64,000 nt of DNA, from assembly GCF_004364575.1 (NCBI RefSeq), contig NZ_SOAG01000017.1:1-64000 (forward strand), written 5' to 3'. The stretch is from Myroides indicus (lineage in GTDB: Bacteria; Bacteroidota; Bacteroidia; Flavobacteriales; Flavobacteriaceae). The position numbers were made by a program, and so were the translations under genes. Numbering within the stretch: position 1 is the stretch's first letter; each line of letters begins with the position of its first letter. Below the pieces are notes generated by a model. That model saw nothing but the letters and a program-made list of their open reading frames with translations. It made no database searches and was not told where the DNA came from. Below, piece by piece: positions 28,902 to 38,506 of the stretch.

Positions 28902-29268
28902 ATCACTATTAGTATATCCTGTTATCGTTCTCAATACAACATTTTTTCTATTACACTAAGTCTTCTCCATATTTATATTGCCATGTTATAAAACCCCCTC
29001 TACACCCTGAAAATGCCGGAGGTTACTCACAGAATATTAATGTTCACTATATGAACGTCTTATTATTTATTTATATAGTTTTTTTCATATTCCTTTGTCC
29101 TGTATTTCCAATCTAAAAGAAGCTTCTATAAAGGAAATTATTTAGTAAAAACGGAGAAGTCGTTTTTGCTAAACAAAGAGAAATTACTTCTCAATTTTTC
29201 TCAAGACAACAACTGTTGAATTTTTATAACAACGGTCAATCATTTATTAACTTATAAACACTTTAAAA
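28902..29268. other. Intergenic region before small lipoprotein gene
   Basis: 367 nt, AT-rich. I found no open frame of note, no TAnnTTTG box at a convincing distance and no strong hairpin. It may hold a long leader for the lipoprotein gene. Confidence 0.3.
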
Positions 29269-29487
29269 ATGAAAAAAATCTATTATTTGATAGGAGGAAT
29301 ATGCCTATCCGCTATTGTAATGTCTTGTGATACTGATGACAGTCTTAAACAAGATGCAGGAAATCGACAAGAAATAAAGCTGATACAAGAGATGCAGATA
29401 AAACAAGCTTTAAATCAGAGTAATAATCACGATTTAAAGTCCGATCGAGGAGATAAAGATAAGGATAAAGATAAAAGCAAAGGTTAA
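29269..29487 (+). CDS. Small predicted lipoprotein
   Basis: 72 residues: signal peptide with lipobox AIVMSC (Cys at about residue 20), a short hydrophilic body and a C-terminal tail of alternating Asp-Lys (GDKDKDKDKSKG). It is unlike any family I recognise. A strong terminator follows, and the next gene is a TPR histidine kinase. It may act in the envelope as a sensed or accessory component, but that is a guess from position. Confidence 0.6.
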   Translation: MKKIYYLIGGICLSAIVMSCDTDDSLKQDAGNRQEIKLIQEMQIKQALNQSNNHDLKSDRGDKDKDKDKSKG

Positions 29488-29500
29488 AAAAATCACTACT

Positions 29501-29533
29501 TAAAGCGATTCAAAAAGAATCGCTTTATTTTTT
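29501..29533 (+). terminator. Terminator after the small lipoprotein
   Basis: TAAAGCGATTC (29501-29511) pairs perfectly with GAATCGCTTTA (29517-29527) around AAAAA, followed by a T run. Strong intrinsic terminator 13 nt past the stop codon. Confidence 0.85.
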
Positions 29534-29541
29534 TATATTTG
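29534..29541 (+). promoter_or_regulatory. -7 box (TATATTTG) of the histidine kinase gene
   Basis: Perfect TAnnTTTG match directly behind the lipoprotein terminator, 22 nt before ATG 29564. Confidence 0.5.
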
Positions 29542-29563
29542 TTAGAAGCAATATTGTCTTTTC

Positions 29564-31564
29564 ATGAATATTAGAGTTCTTTTCTCATACTTCATTTTCC
29601 TATTTCTTTATTCTTGCACACAAGTAAAGAAAAAATCGAATGCTAATCTAAATAATTATATAGATTATGAGAAAAGCACAAATAAAGAAGCCTTTTTAGA
29701 TAGTTTATATATTTTAAATCAAGCTCTGGTTAACGATTCTTTAACCAGAGAAAATCTAATGCAAATTGCTGCACATTATGAAAAACAGGGAATAAATAAT
29801 AAATTTTTTAGTACTACGCAGCAAGTATATACATTAGCACTCACCCAAAAAGATATTTTACATCAGGCACAAGCATTATGGTATTTAGGAGATTATTACG
29901 ACAACAAACAAGTCTCGGATAGTGCTTATTACTATTACCTTAAGGCCGAGCAATTATACGCTTCACAAAAGGACAGCGTCAATTGGATAAAAATGCTTTC
30001 CTATAAAGCAGGAGTGTTATATGATATAGGACTTTATACAGAAAGTGAATCAGTAGCTGCTCAAGCTCTTCATCTTTTATCTCAACACAATAATACTCGG
30101 CTACAATATGAATCTAATGTACAGATGATTTTAGCTTTAGAAGGTTTAAAAGAATACGAAACAGCTTTAAAATACTACGCTAAAATACCCCGCTTACTAA
30201 AACAATTAGAAAACGAAGGATATGACAAACAGCGATTACAACGTTCCTGGTTATCCTACTATAACAATTTAGGGACATATTATAACGAAATCGGCAAACC
30301 TCAAGAAGCTCAAAAATATTTTGAAATGGCCTTGACAGACCCGGCTGTTGACGACTCTCCTAAATTAAAAGCAATGCTTTTAAACAATTATGCTAATAAT
30401 CTTATTTTACAACGGGATAATAACGTTTTAATAGATTCTCTCCTCAATTTATCTTTACAAATACGACAGGATATAAATCACAAACAAGGAATCATTGCCA
30501 GTAAAATCAATATAGCTGAATTTAAATTATTACTTAAAGATACAGCGCAAGCATTACAAATAATGCAAGATGCTTATCTATTGGCTGTAGATGAAAAAAG
30601 CGGTTATGAACTTATGGAAAGCCTTAAATTTTTATCTGAATATGACCAAGAAAACAGAGATAAGTATACTGCGGTTTATATACAAACCCAAGATAGTTTA
30701 CGCAACCTTGAACGTCAGACCAGAAATAAGTTTGCCCGCATTGCCTATGAAACCAATGAAATAGAAAAGAGAAATGATATTCTAATTCAGAGAAACACCT
30801 ATTTATGGGCAATTATTTCTTTAGTGTCCGTTTTACTACTAATTGTATTCATTGTTTTTAAATTGCGGTTAAAAAACAAAAAACTCCTATACCTCCAAAA
30901 AGAACAGCATGCTGTTCAGCAAATTCAGGATTTATTGCTAAAGCAACAATCTATAGCCGAAAATACACGAGAGAAAGAGCGCAAACGCATAGCCAAAGAC
31001 CTGCACGACGCCATAGTAAACAGAGTTTTTACAACTCGGATCAACTTGGATGAACTCGCAACTTCTCAGCCGGAACAAAAAGCCAAACTGGTACAACAAC
31101 TGAAACAAACAGAAACTCAAATAAGAACTCTTGCACACGACATACACAAAAACTTGTTTGATCAAAAGCAAGATTTTTCAGAAATTATAAAGAGTTTGGT
31201 ACACTCCCAAAAAAACACTTTTAAAACTACTTTCGAATGCAGTATTGACAATGGAATAGACTGGAGTTTTTTTACAATTCAACAAAAAACACAAATTTAT
31301 CTTATCCTGCAAGAACTACTGCAAAATGTCAATAAGCATTCTCACGCTGCAAAATGTATTGTTATTTTTCTGATGAAAGAAGATAGAATAACAATCAGAG
31401 TTCATGACAACGGCATCGGTATAGATAAAGAAAAAGCAAAAAAAGGAATGGGTTTCCGAAATATAAATCACAGGCTTAAACAGTTAAACGGAGAAATTAA
31501 ATTATCTGATGCTAATCAGATGACAACAATAACTTTAGAGATACAATATAACAATAAGAAGTAA
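29564..31564 (+). CDS. TPR sensor histidine kinase (HisKA_3 / NarX-LiaS type)
   Basis: 666 residues. An N-terminal signal with lipobox-like FLFLYSC (Cys18), TPR-like helical repeats (about 60-380), a membrane helix (about 415-435), a coiled coil, a HisKA_3 phosphoacceptor region RKRIAKDLHDAIVNRVF (His near residue 480) and a HATPase_c domain (about 570-660: QELLQNVNKHSHA, VHDNGIGID, GMGFRNINHRL). Such kinases pair with NarL-type regulators; two are nearby (27402 and 32613). It is transcribed from its own promoter. Partner assignment is inference. Confidence 0.88.
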   Translation: MNIRVLFSYFIFLFLYSCTQVKKKSNANLNNYIDYEKSTNKEAFLDSLYILNQALVNDSLTRENLMQIAAHYEKQGINNKFFSTTQQVYTLALTQKDILHQAQALWYLGDYYDNKQVSDSAYYYYLKAEQLYASQKDSVNWIKMLSYKAGVLYDIGLYTESESVAAQALHLLSQHNNTRLQYESNVQMILALEGLKEYETALKYYAKIPRLLKQLENEGYDKQRLQRSWLSYYNNLGTYYNEIGKPQEAQKYFEMALTDPAVDDSPKLKAMLLNNYANNLILQRDNNVLIDSLLNLSLQIRQDINHKQGIIASKINIAEFKLLLKDTAQALQIMQDAYLLAVDEKSGYELMESLKFLSEYDQENRDKYTAVYIQTQDSLRNLERQTRNKFARIAYETNEIEKRNDILIQRNTYLWAIISLVSVLLLIVFIVFKLRLKNKKLLYLQKEQHAVQQIQDLLLKQQSIAENTREKERKRIAKDLHDAIVNRVFTTRINLDELATSQPEQKAKLVQQLKQTETQIRTLAHDIHKNLFDQKQDFSEIIKSLVHSQKNTFKTTFECSIDNGIDWSFFTIQQKTQIYLILQELLQNVNKHSHAAKCIVIFLMKEDRITIRVHDNGIGIDKEKAKKGMGFRNINHRLKQLNGEIKLSDANQMTTITLEIQYNNKK

Positions 31565-31599
31565 TATTTATTCTTAAAAACCATTATTTTAAGGTCAAA

Positions 31600-32508
31600 T
31601 CAGTTAATTCTAAAATCATTGCAATTTTTATTTCTGAGACGAGCATATTCAAATCCTAATTTCCACCATTGCGTTGTTTTTTCAGTGTCAAAAATCAAAG
31701 AGTTTGTAGTAAGTTCGGTCGGAGTATAATAAAAGTTCAACATAACCTCTTTATTGGCGGCCATTAGTTTTCCTATTCTTATATTCTGTTTCACATTTCG
31801 TTCCATCATAAACAGATAAAGATTAGTTATCAAAGAAAAAACATTTTTTGTTGCTGTTATATTTACCCCTCTCACTTCCGTTTCCAAAACAATAACATCG
31901 ATTATTTTAGCACCCCGGCTTATCGCTTCTTCAATCGGAACCATGCACCCAAAACCACCATCTGCATATTCATACTTATTTTTTTCGACTAAACTCATAA
32001 AAGGAACATAGTTAGACGAAATCCAAATCCAATCGCAAAAATCCTTATATTCAAAATCTTTGATTGATTTATATTCTACCTGATTTAAAGATAAATTAGA
32101 GACTGTTACAGCAAGTTCTTTTCCGGCATACTTTAGCTGTTCAAATTCTTTTTCTGTCAGTGTATCCGAAATCAGCTTTCGCAAGTTAAAGCTCTCCCCA
32201 AATGTTTTTTTTCTTTTTAAAAAACTTTTTAGAACATTAAAATGATTAATACCAATCTGCTTGCCTAAAACTTTATCATTTTTAATTGTAAAAGGGTAGT
32301 TATTAAAGATGCTTCTTTCATCAACAGAAGTAAATACATTTCTTATCTTATCAATCTTATTTAATGCTAAATGCGAAATCAATAAGCTTCCTGTCGAAGT
32401 TCCTATTAAAATATCGTAATCATAACCCATTTCGTCTATCAGATATTGGGCAACACCGCCTGCAAAAGCTCCTTTGCTTCCGCCACCGGAAATAACCATT
32501 GCTCTCAT
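31600..32508 (-). CDS. Patatin-like phospholipase
   Basis: A 302-residue patatin-fold acyl hydrolase. Oxyanion loop SGGGSKGAFAGG (residues 7-18), nucleophile elbow GTSTG (Ser38) and the catalytic Asp in YADGGFG (about 180) complete the Ser-Asp dyad. No signal peptide, so probably cytoplasmic or membrane-associated. The substrate is unknown. It ends convergent to the histidine kinase with 35 nt between them. Confidence 0.85.
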   Translation of the reverse strand: MRAMVISGGGSKGAFAGGVAQYLIDEMGYDYDILIGTSTGSLLISHLALNKIDKIRNVFTSVDERSIFNNYPFTIKNDKVLGKQIGINHFNVLKSFLKRKKTFGESFNLRKLISDTLTEKEFEQLKYAGKELAVTVSNLSLNQVEYKSIKDFEYKDFCDWIWISSNYVPFMSLVEKNKYEYADGGFGCMVPIEEAISRGAKIIDVIVLETEVRGVNITATKNVFSLITNLYLFMMERNVKQNIRIGKLMAANKEVMLNFYYTPTELTTNSLIFDTEKTTQWWKLGFEYARLRNKNCNDFRIN

Positions 32509-32558
32509 TATTTTGGCTGTATATTGTACTAGTTAAATGTGCAAAAAAGCACTCCTTT

Positions 32559-32566
32559 CAAATATA
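32559..32566 (-). promoter_or_regulatory. -7 box (TATATTTG) of the patatin gene
   Basis: Perfect TAnnTTTG on the minus strand 51 nt before the start at 32508; no clear -33 element. Confidence 0.45.
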
Positions 32567-32612
32567 CTTTATTTTTTTTATCCTGATTAACATTGCCTGG
32601 TAAACTTTTACC

Positions 32613-33269
32613 TCAGATATAGTAATCATTTACAGTAATGATTCCGGCGCGTATAGCATATCGGGTAGCCTCGTGAATGCTGTTTACTTCCAACTTTTTA
32701 AATATATTTTTGCGGTGTGTAATAATTGTATGCACGCTTACACTGCGTTCTGCGGCTATCTCTCTGGTTATTTTTCCAGAAGCTATTTCTTTCAAAATCT
32801 CCCGCTCTGCCTGAGTCAGTACCTGCTCTACTTTATAGATAGAATGATTGTGATCGTCCAGTTTTTCCTTTATAAAAGAGGTAAGATATTTTTTTCCCTG
32901 CAACACAGCCCGAATTGCTTTTTGAATATCAGCCAATTCATCTTCTTTGAGTGCCACACTATGAGGAAGGGATTTATTGTGTAATAAATACTTTAACCAG
33001 TATTCATTTAATTCGCTAAAAAACAACAACCAAAAAACAGAATTTTTTTGTTCCAAAAGCACAATAATCTGCTCGGTATAGGCATCAAATCCAAAAGCGT
33101 GAGGATCAAAAACAACAATCCCGCTTTTAGATTCGTTTAAAAAATGCTTCAGTTCCTGTAATTTTTGTATCTCAATAAATACAATATTGTCATCATATGC
33201 CTCCTTAAATAAAGCTTGAACGGCATAACGAGTTATTTCTTGAGAATCTACGATTGCTATTGAAAGCAT
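32613..33269 (-). CDS. LuxR/NarL-family response regulator
   Basis: 218 residues from ATG 33269 (MLSIAIVDSQEI). The earlier in-frame codon at 33287 lies within the -7 box. The receiver has the phosphoacceptor Asp55 (GIVVFDPHA) but only one acidic residue at the N-terminal pair (Asp8-Ser9). The C-terminal HTH (about 153-210) reads LTQAEREILKEIASGKITRE then SVSVHTIITHRKNIFKKL, a clear LuxR-type motif. It may pair with the TPR kinase at 29564. Confidence 0.85.
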   Translation of the reverse strand: MLSIAIVDSQEITRYAVQALFKEAYDDNIVFIEIQKLQELKHFLNESKSGIVVFDPHAFGFDAYTEQIIVLLEQKNSVFWLLFFSELNEYWLKYLLHNKSLPHSVALKEDELADIQKAIRAVLQGKKYLTSFIKEKLDDHNHSIYKVEQVLTQAEREILKEIASGKITREIAAERSVSVHTIITHRKNIFKKLEVNSIHEATRYAIRAGIITVNDYYI

Positions 33270-33284
33270 AACAAAACATTTTTG

Positions 33285-33292
33285 CAAAGATA
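33285..33292 (-). promoter_or_regulatory. -7 box (TATCTTTG) of the LuxR-type regulator
   Basis: TAnnTTTG match 15 nt upstream of ATG 33269, giving a leader of about 9 nt and excluding the upstream in-frame start. Confidence 0.5.
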
Positions 33293-33324
33293 CTATTTAT
33301 AATTTCTGCTATTTATGATCTAAT

Positions 33325-33361
33325 AAAAAAGAGCTGTTTGTTTATAAAACAGCCCTTTTTT
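33325..33361 (-). terminator. Terminator after susD (bidirectional shape)
   Basis: AAAAAAGaGCTGTTT and AAACAGCcCTTTTTT form a long stem with one A:C mismatch. A and T tracts on both sides let it work on either strand. It ends the susCD transcript. Confidence 0.8.
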
Positions 33362-33422
33362 CACTTAACTAAACTAACTCAATCTAAAACTTGACCTTAT
33401 AAATCATTCTCGAATTCACTTA

Positions 33423-34928
33423 TTATAAATTTCCGTTTTCCCTTTCTTCCACATCCGGTATTCTATACAAGTAATATGGACTGTTGGCTGTAAATTCGCT
33501 TTGGTCGGGAAAGTTTAAAACGCGATGTCCTTGCGGCAGTAGCTTTTTAGTTTGTATGACTCCGTTTTCATCTTCATATTCATAATCCACCATTTTATCC
33601 TGAGGGTATGCCCTTCTCACTACCGATTGCTGGTTTCGGATTAAATCAATCAGACTGAATCCTTCGCCAAACAATTCTTTTCTTCGCTCAATCCATATTT
33701 CATTGATTAGCTCCTGTCCGGCAAGACCGCTTGCAGCTTCAGCATGTCTCGCCTGCTTTAAGGCATTCAGTTTATTAATTGCATCTCCGTCTCCCAAACG
33801 GGCTTTTGCCTCTGCATTAATCAAATATATTTCCGATGTCCGCATCAATACAATATCTGCTATTTGCCCTGCTTTAAATTTAAACTTTGCATACCTCGTC
33901 CATGCCAAATTTCCATTCTCTACTGCTCTGCCCGGATCCGGAGCCCAAGAAATCATAGATTTTCTATAATCTCCGTCATCAAACAAATCTTTAAAATACG
34001 GATCAGCGTTAAAACTGAAATAATAGCTTTCGGGCGAAGTAACATCTAAAAAATTAAACTGATAAGAGGCGTCACTCTGATCCGGTGTCTGCGGATGTCC
34101 CCAAATCCATTCTCTATTATTAATATCATTAAAACCCGCTTTATATTCTTCTTCTGTCATCAGATAGTCATTTGTTTCCAGCAATTCATCTGAATATTTT
34201 TTAGCCTTTTCCCACTCTCTGCTGTACAAAGCTGCCCGTGACAGTATTCCCAAAATAACTTGTTTGTCTATTTTGTATTTTTGGTCTCTTCTGTAATTAT
34301 CAGGTATGAGAATCAACGCTTCTTCCAAATCTGCTACAGACTGTTTATACAGCTCGCTTACTGTAGCTTTAGATACCGGTTGCGAATCTTTAGTAGTCGG
34401 TTTTAAATAAATAGGGGCTGTTGGTGCGTTCGGATCTTTGTCAACCGCAAAAGCATATCCCGAAGCCAAGTGCAAATACATAAACCCTCTTAATGCCAAC
34501 GCCTGTGCTTTAATTCGTTTTTTGTCTGTATCGTTTCCTATTGCCTCGTGTATCTTATCAATAATATTGTTGGTATTATTAATCGTTTTGTAGGTAAGAT
34601 TCCAACTGTGCGTATTGGTTCCGCCTTTACCATACAACGCTGTAAATCCGTAATGCGAGCTAAATCCATACCGGGTATTAAGCACTACATCTGACCCCAT
34701 AGCATCATTAGTTCTTAAAATAGCTCCAAATCCGGGGTTGGCGTATGTATAAAACGTTTCCATCAAATAGCCCCAAGTTCCATTTAATACTTTTTCATTT
34801 CCGGAAGTTGTTTTAAAAACCTCCTCTTCTTCCACAGCATCTGCAGGGTTGGTATCCAAACTGCAGGAACTCAACAAAACCGCTGTTAATACAAATCCAA
34901 TCAGCATTTTATATAAATTATTTTTCAT
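33423..34928 (-). CDS. SusD/RagB-family nutrient-binding lipoprotein
   Basis: 501 residues with a lipobox LLSSC (Cys22) and the SusD fold: TPR helices (ADLEEALILIPDNYR), the loop DLIRNQQ and the usual C-terminal YLYRIPDVE. It is the surface lid that captures substrate for the adjacent SusC pore. It lies 4 nt downstream of susC. No glycoside hydrolase, protease or sulfatase gene accompanies the pair, so the substrate cannot be named. Confidence 0.93.
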   Translation of the reverse strand: MKNNLYKMLIGFVLTAVLLSSCSLDTNPADAVEEEEVFKTTSGNEKVLNGTWGYLMETFYTYANPGFGAILRTNDAMGSDVVLNTRYGFSSHYGFTALYGKGGTNTHSWNLTYKTINNTNNIIDKIHEAIGNDTDKKRIKAQALALRGFMYLHLASGYAFAVDKDPNAPTAPIYLKPTTKDSQPVSKATVSELYKQSVADLEEALILIPDNYRRDQKYKIDKQVILGILSRAALYSREWEKAKKYSDELLETNDYLMTEEEYKAGFNDINNREWIWGHPQTPDQSDASYQFNFLDVTSPESYYFSFNADPYFKDLFDDGDYRKSMISWAPDPGRAVENGNLAWTRYAKFKFKAGQIADIVLMRTSEIYLINAEAKARLGDGDAINKLNALKQARHAEAASGLAGQELINEIWIERRKELFGEGFSLIDLIRNQQSVVRRAYPQDKMVDYEYEDENGVIQTKKLLPQGHRVLNFPDQSEFTANSPYYLYRIPDVEERENGNL

Positions 34929-34932
34929 GTTT

Positions 34933-37900
34933 TTATAATTTTAAATTAACACCCAACGAAATGGTTTTCATAGACGGATATCGGTAATAAGTTGTTCCGT
35001 CAAAAGTCTGTTCCGGATCAAGTCCCTGCTCTTTTGTCCATGTAAACAGATTTTCTGCCTGAAAATATACTGAAGCTGAACTTATGTTGATCTTCTCCAT
35101 CCACTGTTGAGGCAAGTTATAAGCCAGCGTAATATTTTTCAGCTTTAGAAAGGATCTGTCTACCAAAAAACGGCTGGACGAATTAGTCCAAGAACTTTTT
35201 GGAGAAGTAGTTAACCGCGCTACATCTGTATCTGTATTTTCGGGAGTCCACCTGCTTAGCATGTCCTTACTCCACGTATTTCCTCCGCCGGATTGCCCCA
35301 TCAGGCTTAATTTGTCTCTATTGTATATTTTTCCGCCCAGCGCATAGGAAAAGTTTGCCGATAACAGCCAGTTTTTATATCCCAGTTCCGTTTGAAAACC
35401 TCCTGTAATATCCGGTAAAGACGTACCGCTTTTAACTTTATCTTTTGAACCCAGCACACTGTAATCTTCTGTAATAAATTGATTGCCGTTATCGTCAAAA
35501 CCATACCATTGCGGGTTTCCGTTATCGGGATTCACACCAGCCCATTCTATCAGGTAAAAATCGTATAGAGAACCTCCTTTAACCCATTTTTTATCGCCGC
35601 TCCACATTTCCTCCGTCGGTAAAGAGGTAATTTTATTTTTATACGTTGTCAGGTTGGCACCCAAATGTAAAATCCAGTCTTCATTTTTAATCGGGTAGCC
35701 TTCTACAGAAAACTCCCACCCGTAGTTTTTTAACCCGCCTATATTCATTTGAACAGAACTAAACCCGAGTGAGGGAGATAATGCCTTATCAAAAAGCAGG
35801 TCTTTTGATCGTCGTTCAAAATACTCCACTGTTCCGGTCAATCTATTATCAAACAATCCAAAATCCAATCCTATATTGAGATTAAAATTAGTTTCCCAAC
35901 TCAAAGTCGGCGTTGCCAGTCTGGAAGCAACTAATCCAGATTCTCCAAGATTGTTATAAATGTCATATAACCCCTGATAAGCATAATATCCTACATTATC
36001 GTTGCCCTGCGCTCCGTAACTTGCTCTCAGCAATAAATCAGACAGCCACTTATCTCTGTACGTCTGTATAAAATCCTCGTCAATAGCTCTCCACGATGCG
36101 CCAAAAGACCAAAAATCACTCCATCTTTTTTCATCTGAAAACCGCGAAGATCCATCTCGACGGTAAGATGCTGACAAATAATATTTTTTGTCATATGAAT
36201 ACTGAGCATTTCCAAAAAAGCTCAACATTTTGTATTCGTCCGGTTTTCCGGTAAAATCTACCAAACGCGAAGCGGCAGCCGGCGAGTCATATCCCTGCAT
36301 AATCAGCTGCTGGCGCAATCCTTCAAAATAATTAGTTTGATAGTGATAGTATTCTTGTCCTCCCATCAACGCAATGGCATTTTTGTCATCAATATCCCAA
36401 TTATAATTCAACACATTGTTGTACGTCAAACTTACTGTTCTGTCATTTCGCATATACACGCTTCCTCCGTAATCTGCCGAAGGACCGGTTTCGGGATTGG
36501 CGACATTGTGGGTGTATTTACTATTGTAATCCACGTTTAAGGAAGTTTTCCATTTCAAATTTTCCAAAAATTTTACCTGTGCATAGGTTCGGATAGTAGC
36601 AATATCACTTTTTATCTCATTTTTGTCCAAAGGCATTGTAGCTACCAGGTTATAACGCGCATAAGACGAGGCTCTATACGCGCCAAAATCGTACATTCTG
36701 GCTCCCGTTTGCGGATCTGTCAGGTAGTCTCCTGTATTGAGATCGCGCTGATACACCGGATAAAAAGAAGGCAATCCGCGGGCAAAACCTATAACGTTAT
36801 TGATTGCGCTATCGTCCTGTTTGGGATAATCCTGTATTGCATGCGAACCGGATAAGTTTAACCCCAGTTCCAACCAGTCTTTTGCATCTATCACAATATT
36901 TGATCTTACATTAAAGCGCTTAAATCCCGAACCTAGTATTGCCCCCTGGTTGTTGAGATAACCTCCCGAAACGTAATATCTCGTTTTTGCTCCTCCTCCG
37001 TTAACGCGCAGGTTAATATCGGTGTATTGTGCATTTTGAGATAAAGCATCTACCCAGTCGTCATTCCACAAAGGCTGTAACCCCGGTTTCAGTTTTCCGT
37101 CTGTACCCACCGGTTCCGGATTATTTAATCCGTACGGGTTAATTCCCAGAAAAGGAATCAGATTGGCAGAGGCATACTGATTGGCTTCGGACAAGCTCAT
37201 CCCAGCAGCATCCATCTGTCCGTTCCTCAGCGCTTCCCAATACAATTCCATATATTGATTGGTATTTACCTGATCGTAATCACGACGGGCTCTGCTTGAA
37301 AAACCTTGTTTTGCCGAAATTTCAATCTGCGGTTCCGATTCTCTCTTTCCTTGCTTTGTTGTAATCATAATTACACCATTTGCCGCTCTGGATCCATACA
37401 AAGTTGCCGCCGTAGCATCTTTTAAAACAGAGATAGACTCTATATCTGAAGCTGCAATGGCAGATAAACCTCCTTCATAAGGAACTCCGTCCACAACGTA
37501 CAACGGCGAGCTGGATGCATTTACAGAACCTACTCCTCTTATACGTATGGTAGCTTCTGAGCCCGGCTGACCACTGGCAGCGAAGGACTGAACTCCTGCC
37601 ACGCTTCCTTCCAACACTCGGGAAACATTGCTTACCTGAGCATTTTCAATGGTCTTTGCCTGAATGAGTCCAACCGATCCGGTATAGCTCTTTTTGCTTG
37701 CTGTACCATAAGGCACATTGATGATTACCTCGTCCAGCTCAGAAACTTCTGGTTGTAATGTTACGTTTATTTCGGTCTGCTGGTTTACCATAAACTGCTG
37801 CGTTTGATAACCGATAAAAGAAAATTCAAGTGTTTGACCGCTTTCAACTGCAATGGAATAAGATCCGTCAAAATCCGACATCACTCCTGACTGTCCGTTT

Positions 37901-38028
37901 TGAACAGTTATACTTACTCCCGGCAGGGCTCCGTGATTATCCGAAACAATACCGGATACCACAACTTCTTGTGCGTACAGATTTACAAAACCCGACAACA
38001 CAAACAAAAAAGTAACTATTTTTTGCAT
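34933..38028 (-). CDS. SusC/RagA-family TonB-dependent outer-membrane transporter
   Basis: 1031 residues from ATG 38028 (MQKIVTFLFVLSGFVNLYAQ, a signal peptide). Next come a carboxypeptidase-regulatory-like domain (VVSGIVSDNHGALPGVSITV), a plug domain (about 110-220, with RIRGVGSVNASSSPLYVVDG) and a 22-strand barrel ending MKTISLGVNLKL. An upstream Met at 38034 is an alternative start. It forms a lidded importer with the SusD-like lipoprotein. Confidence 0.94.
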   Translation of the reverse strand: MQKIVTFLFVLSGFVNLYAQEVVVSGIVSDNHGALPGVSITVQNGQSGVMSDFDGSYSIAVESGQTLEFSFIGYQTQQFMVNQQTEINVTLQPEVSELDEVIINVPYGTASKKSYTGSVGLIQAKTIENAQVSNVSRVLEGSVAGVQSFAASGQPGSEATIRIRGVGSVNASSSPLYVVDGVPYEGGLSAIAASDIESISVLKDATAATLYGSRAANGVIMITTKQGKRESEPQIEISAKQGFSSRARRDYDQVNTNQYMELYWEALRNGQMDAAGMSLSEANQYASANLIPFLGINPYGLNNPEPVGTDGKLKPGLQPLWNDDWVDALSQNAQYTDINLRVNGGGAKTRYYVSGGYLNNQGAILGSGFKRFNVRSNIVIDAKDWLELGLNLSGSHAIQDYPKQDDSAINNVIGFARGLPSFYPVYQRDLNTGDYLTDPQTGARMYDFGAYRASSYARYNLVATMPLDKNEIKSDIATIRTYAQVKFLENLKWKTSLNVDYNSKYTHNVANPETGPSADYGGSVYMRNDRTVSLTYNNVLNYNWDIDDKNAIALMGGQEYYHYQTNYFEGLRQQLIMQGYDSPAAASRLVDFTGKPDEYKMLSFFGNAQYSYDKKYYLSASYRRDGSSRFSDEKRWSDFWSFGASWRAIDEDFIQTYRDKWLSDLLLRASYGAQGNDNVGYYAYQGLYDIYNNLGESGLVASRLATPTLSWETNFNLNIGLDFGLFDNRLTGTVEYFERRSKDLLFDKALSPSLGFSSVQMNIGGLKNYGWEFSVEGYPIKNEDWILHLGANLTTYKNKITSLPTEEMWSGDKKWVKGGSLYDFYLIEWAGVNPDNGNPQWYGFDDNGNQFITEDYSVLGSKDKVKSGTSLPDITGGFQTELGYKNWLLSANFSYALGGKIYNRDKLSLMGQSGGGNTWSKDMLSRWTPENTDTDVARLTTSPKSSWTNSSSRFLVDRSFLKLKNITLAYNLPQQWMEKINISSASVYFQAENLFTWTKEQGLDPEQTFDGTTYYRYPSMKTISLGVNLKL

Positions 38029-38055
38029 ATGCATTAGTATCTGTGACCTAAACAA

Positions 38056-38427
38056 TTACGTTTGGTCATATTAATAATTTTAGAAATTTAATGTTGACGA
38101 GGATTAATCATCCCCTATTGAGAAAGGAATAAGCAGCTAACAACAGCCGCACATGTACATTATAGAAGAAAGATAGACATTGGTTTTGGCAATAACGCCG
38201 TGCGATAAACTCCGGGTAAAATCAATTGCTGTCATCATTTATGATATTTATTAATGTTCTTCTGTTAATGTGGATAAAAAACGTTGACCTGTCTTATCAT
38301 ATTATCTCACAGCAAAAATATAACGATACCTATAAACATAAAATACCATATGTATGGTATTTTTAAATTCTTTCATAAAAGTATCAAACCGGAGAATTGG
38401 ATAGCCAAAAGTATATAGCTTGTAATA
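38056..38427. other. Upstream region of the susCD pair
   Basis: About 370 nt without a coding frame. It holds a candidate -7 box TATTTTTG (38320-38313, minus strand) and, 20 nt farther upstream, a near-perfect palindrome (38340-38363). If that promoter is used, the leader is about 280 nt. Confidence 0.4.
38340..38363. promoter_or_regulatory. 24-nt palindrome, possible operator
   Basis: AAAATACCATA and TATGGTATTTT are perfect inverted arms around TG. The site lies just upstream of the candidate susC promoter, in the position of a regulator-binding site. No binding protein is identified. Confidence 0.4.
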
Positions 38428-38428
38428 T

Positions 38429-38458
38429 AAAAAAACCCAACCATAACAAGTTGGGGTT
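38429..38458 (-). terminator. Terminator after the third toxin-immunity module
   Basis: On the minus strand AACCCCAAC (38458-38450) pairs with GTTGGGTT (38441-38434) with one bulged base and is followed by seven T. The GTTATGGTTGGG part recurs in the hairpin at 41399-41425. Confidence 0.7.
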
Positions 38459-38506
38459 CCGTTGGTATATGTTAATGACAATTCAGTACATATTCTTTGG
38501 TTTGGG

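Noticed and set aside
38313..38320. TATTTTTG as a firm susC promoter
   Set aside because: It is about 285 nt from the start codon and lacks a -33 element; kept only as a tentative note.
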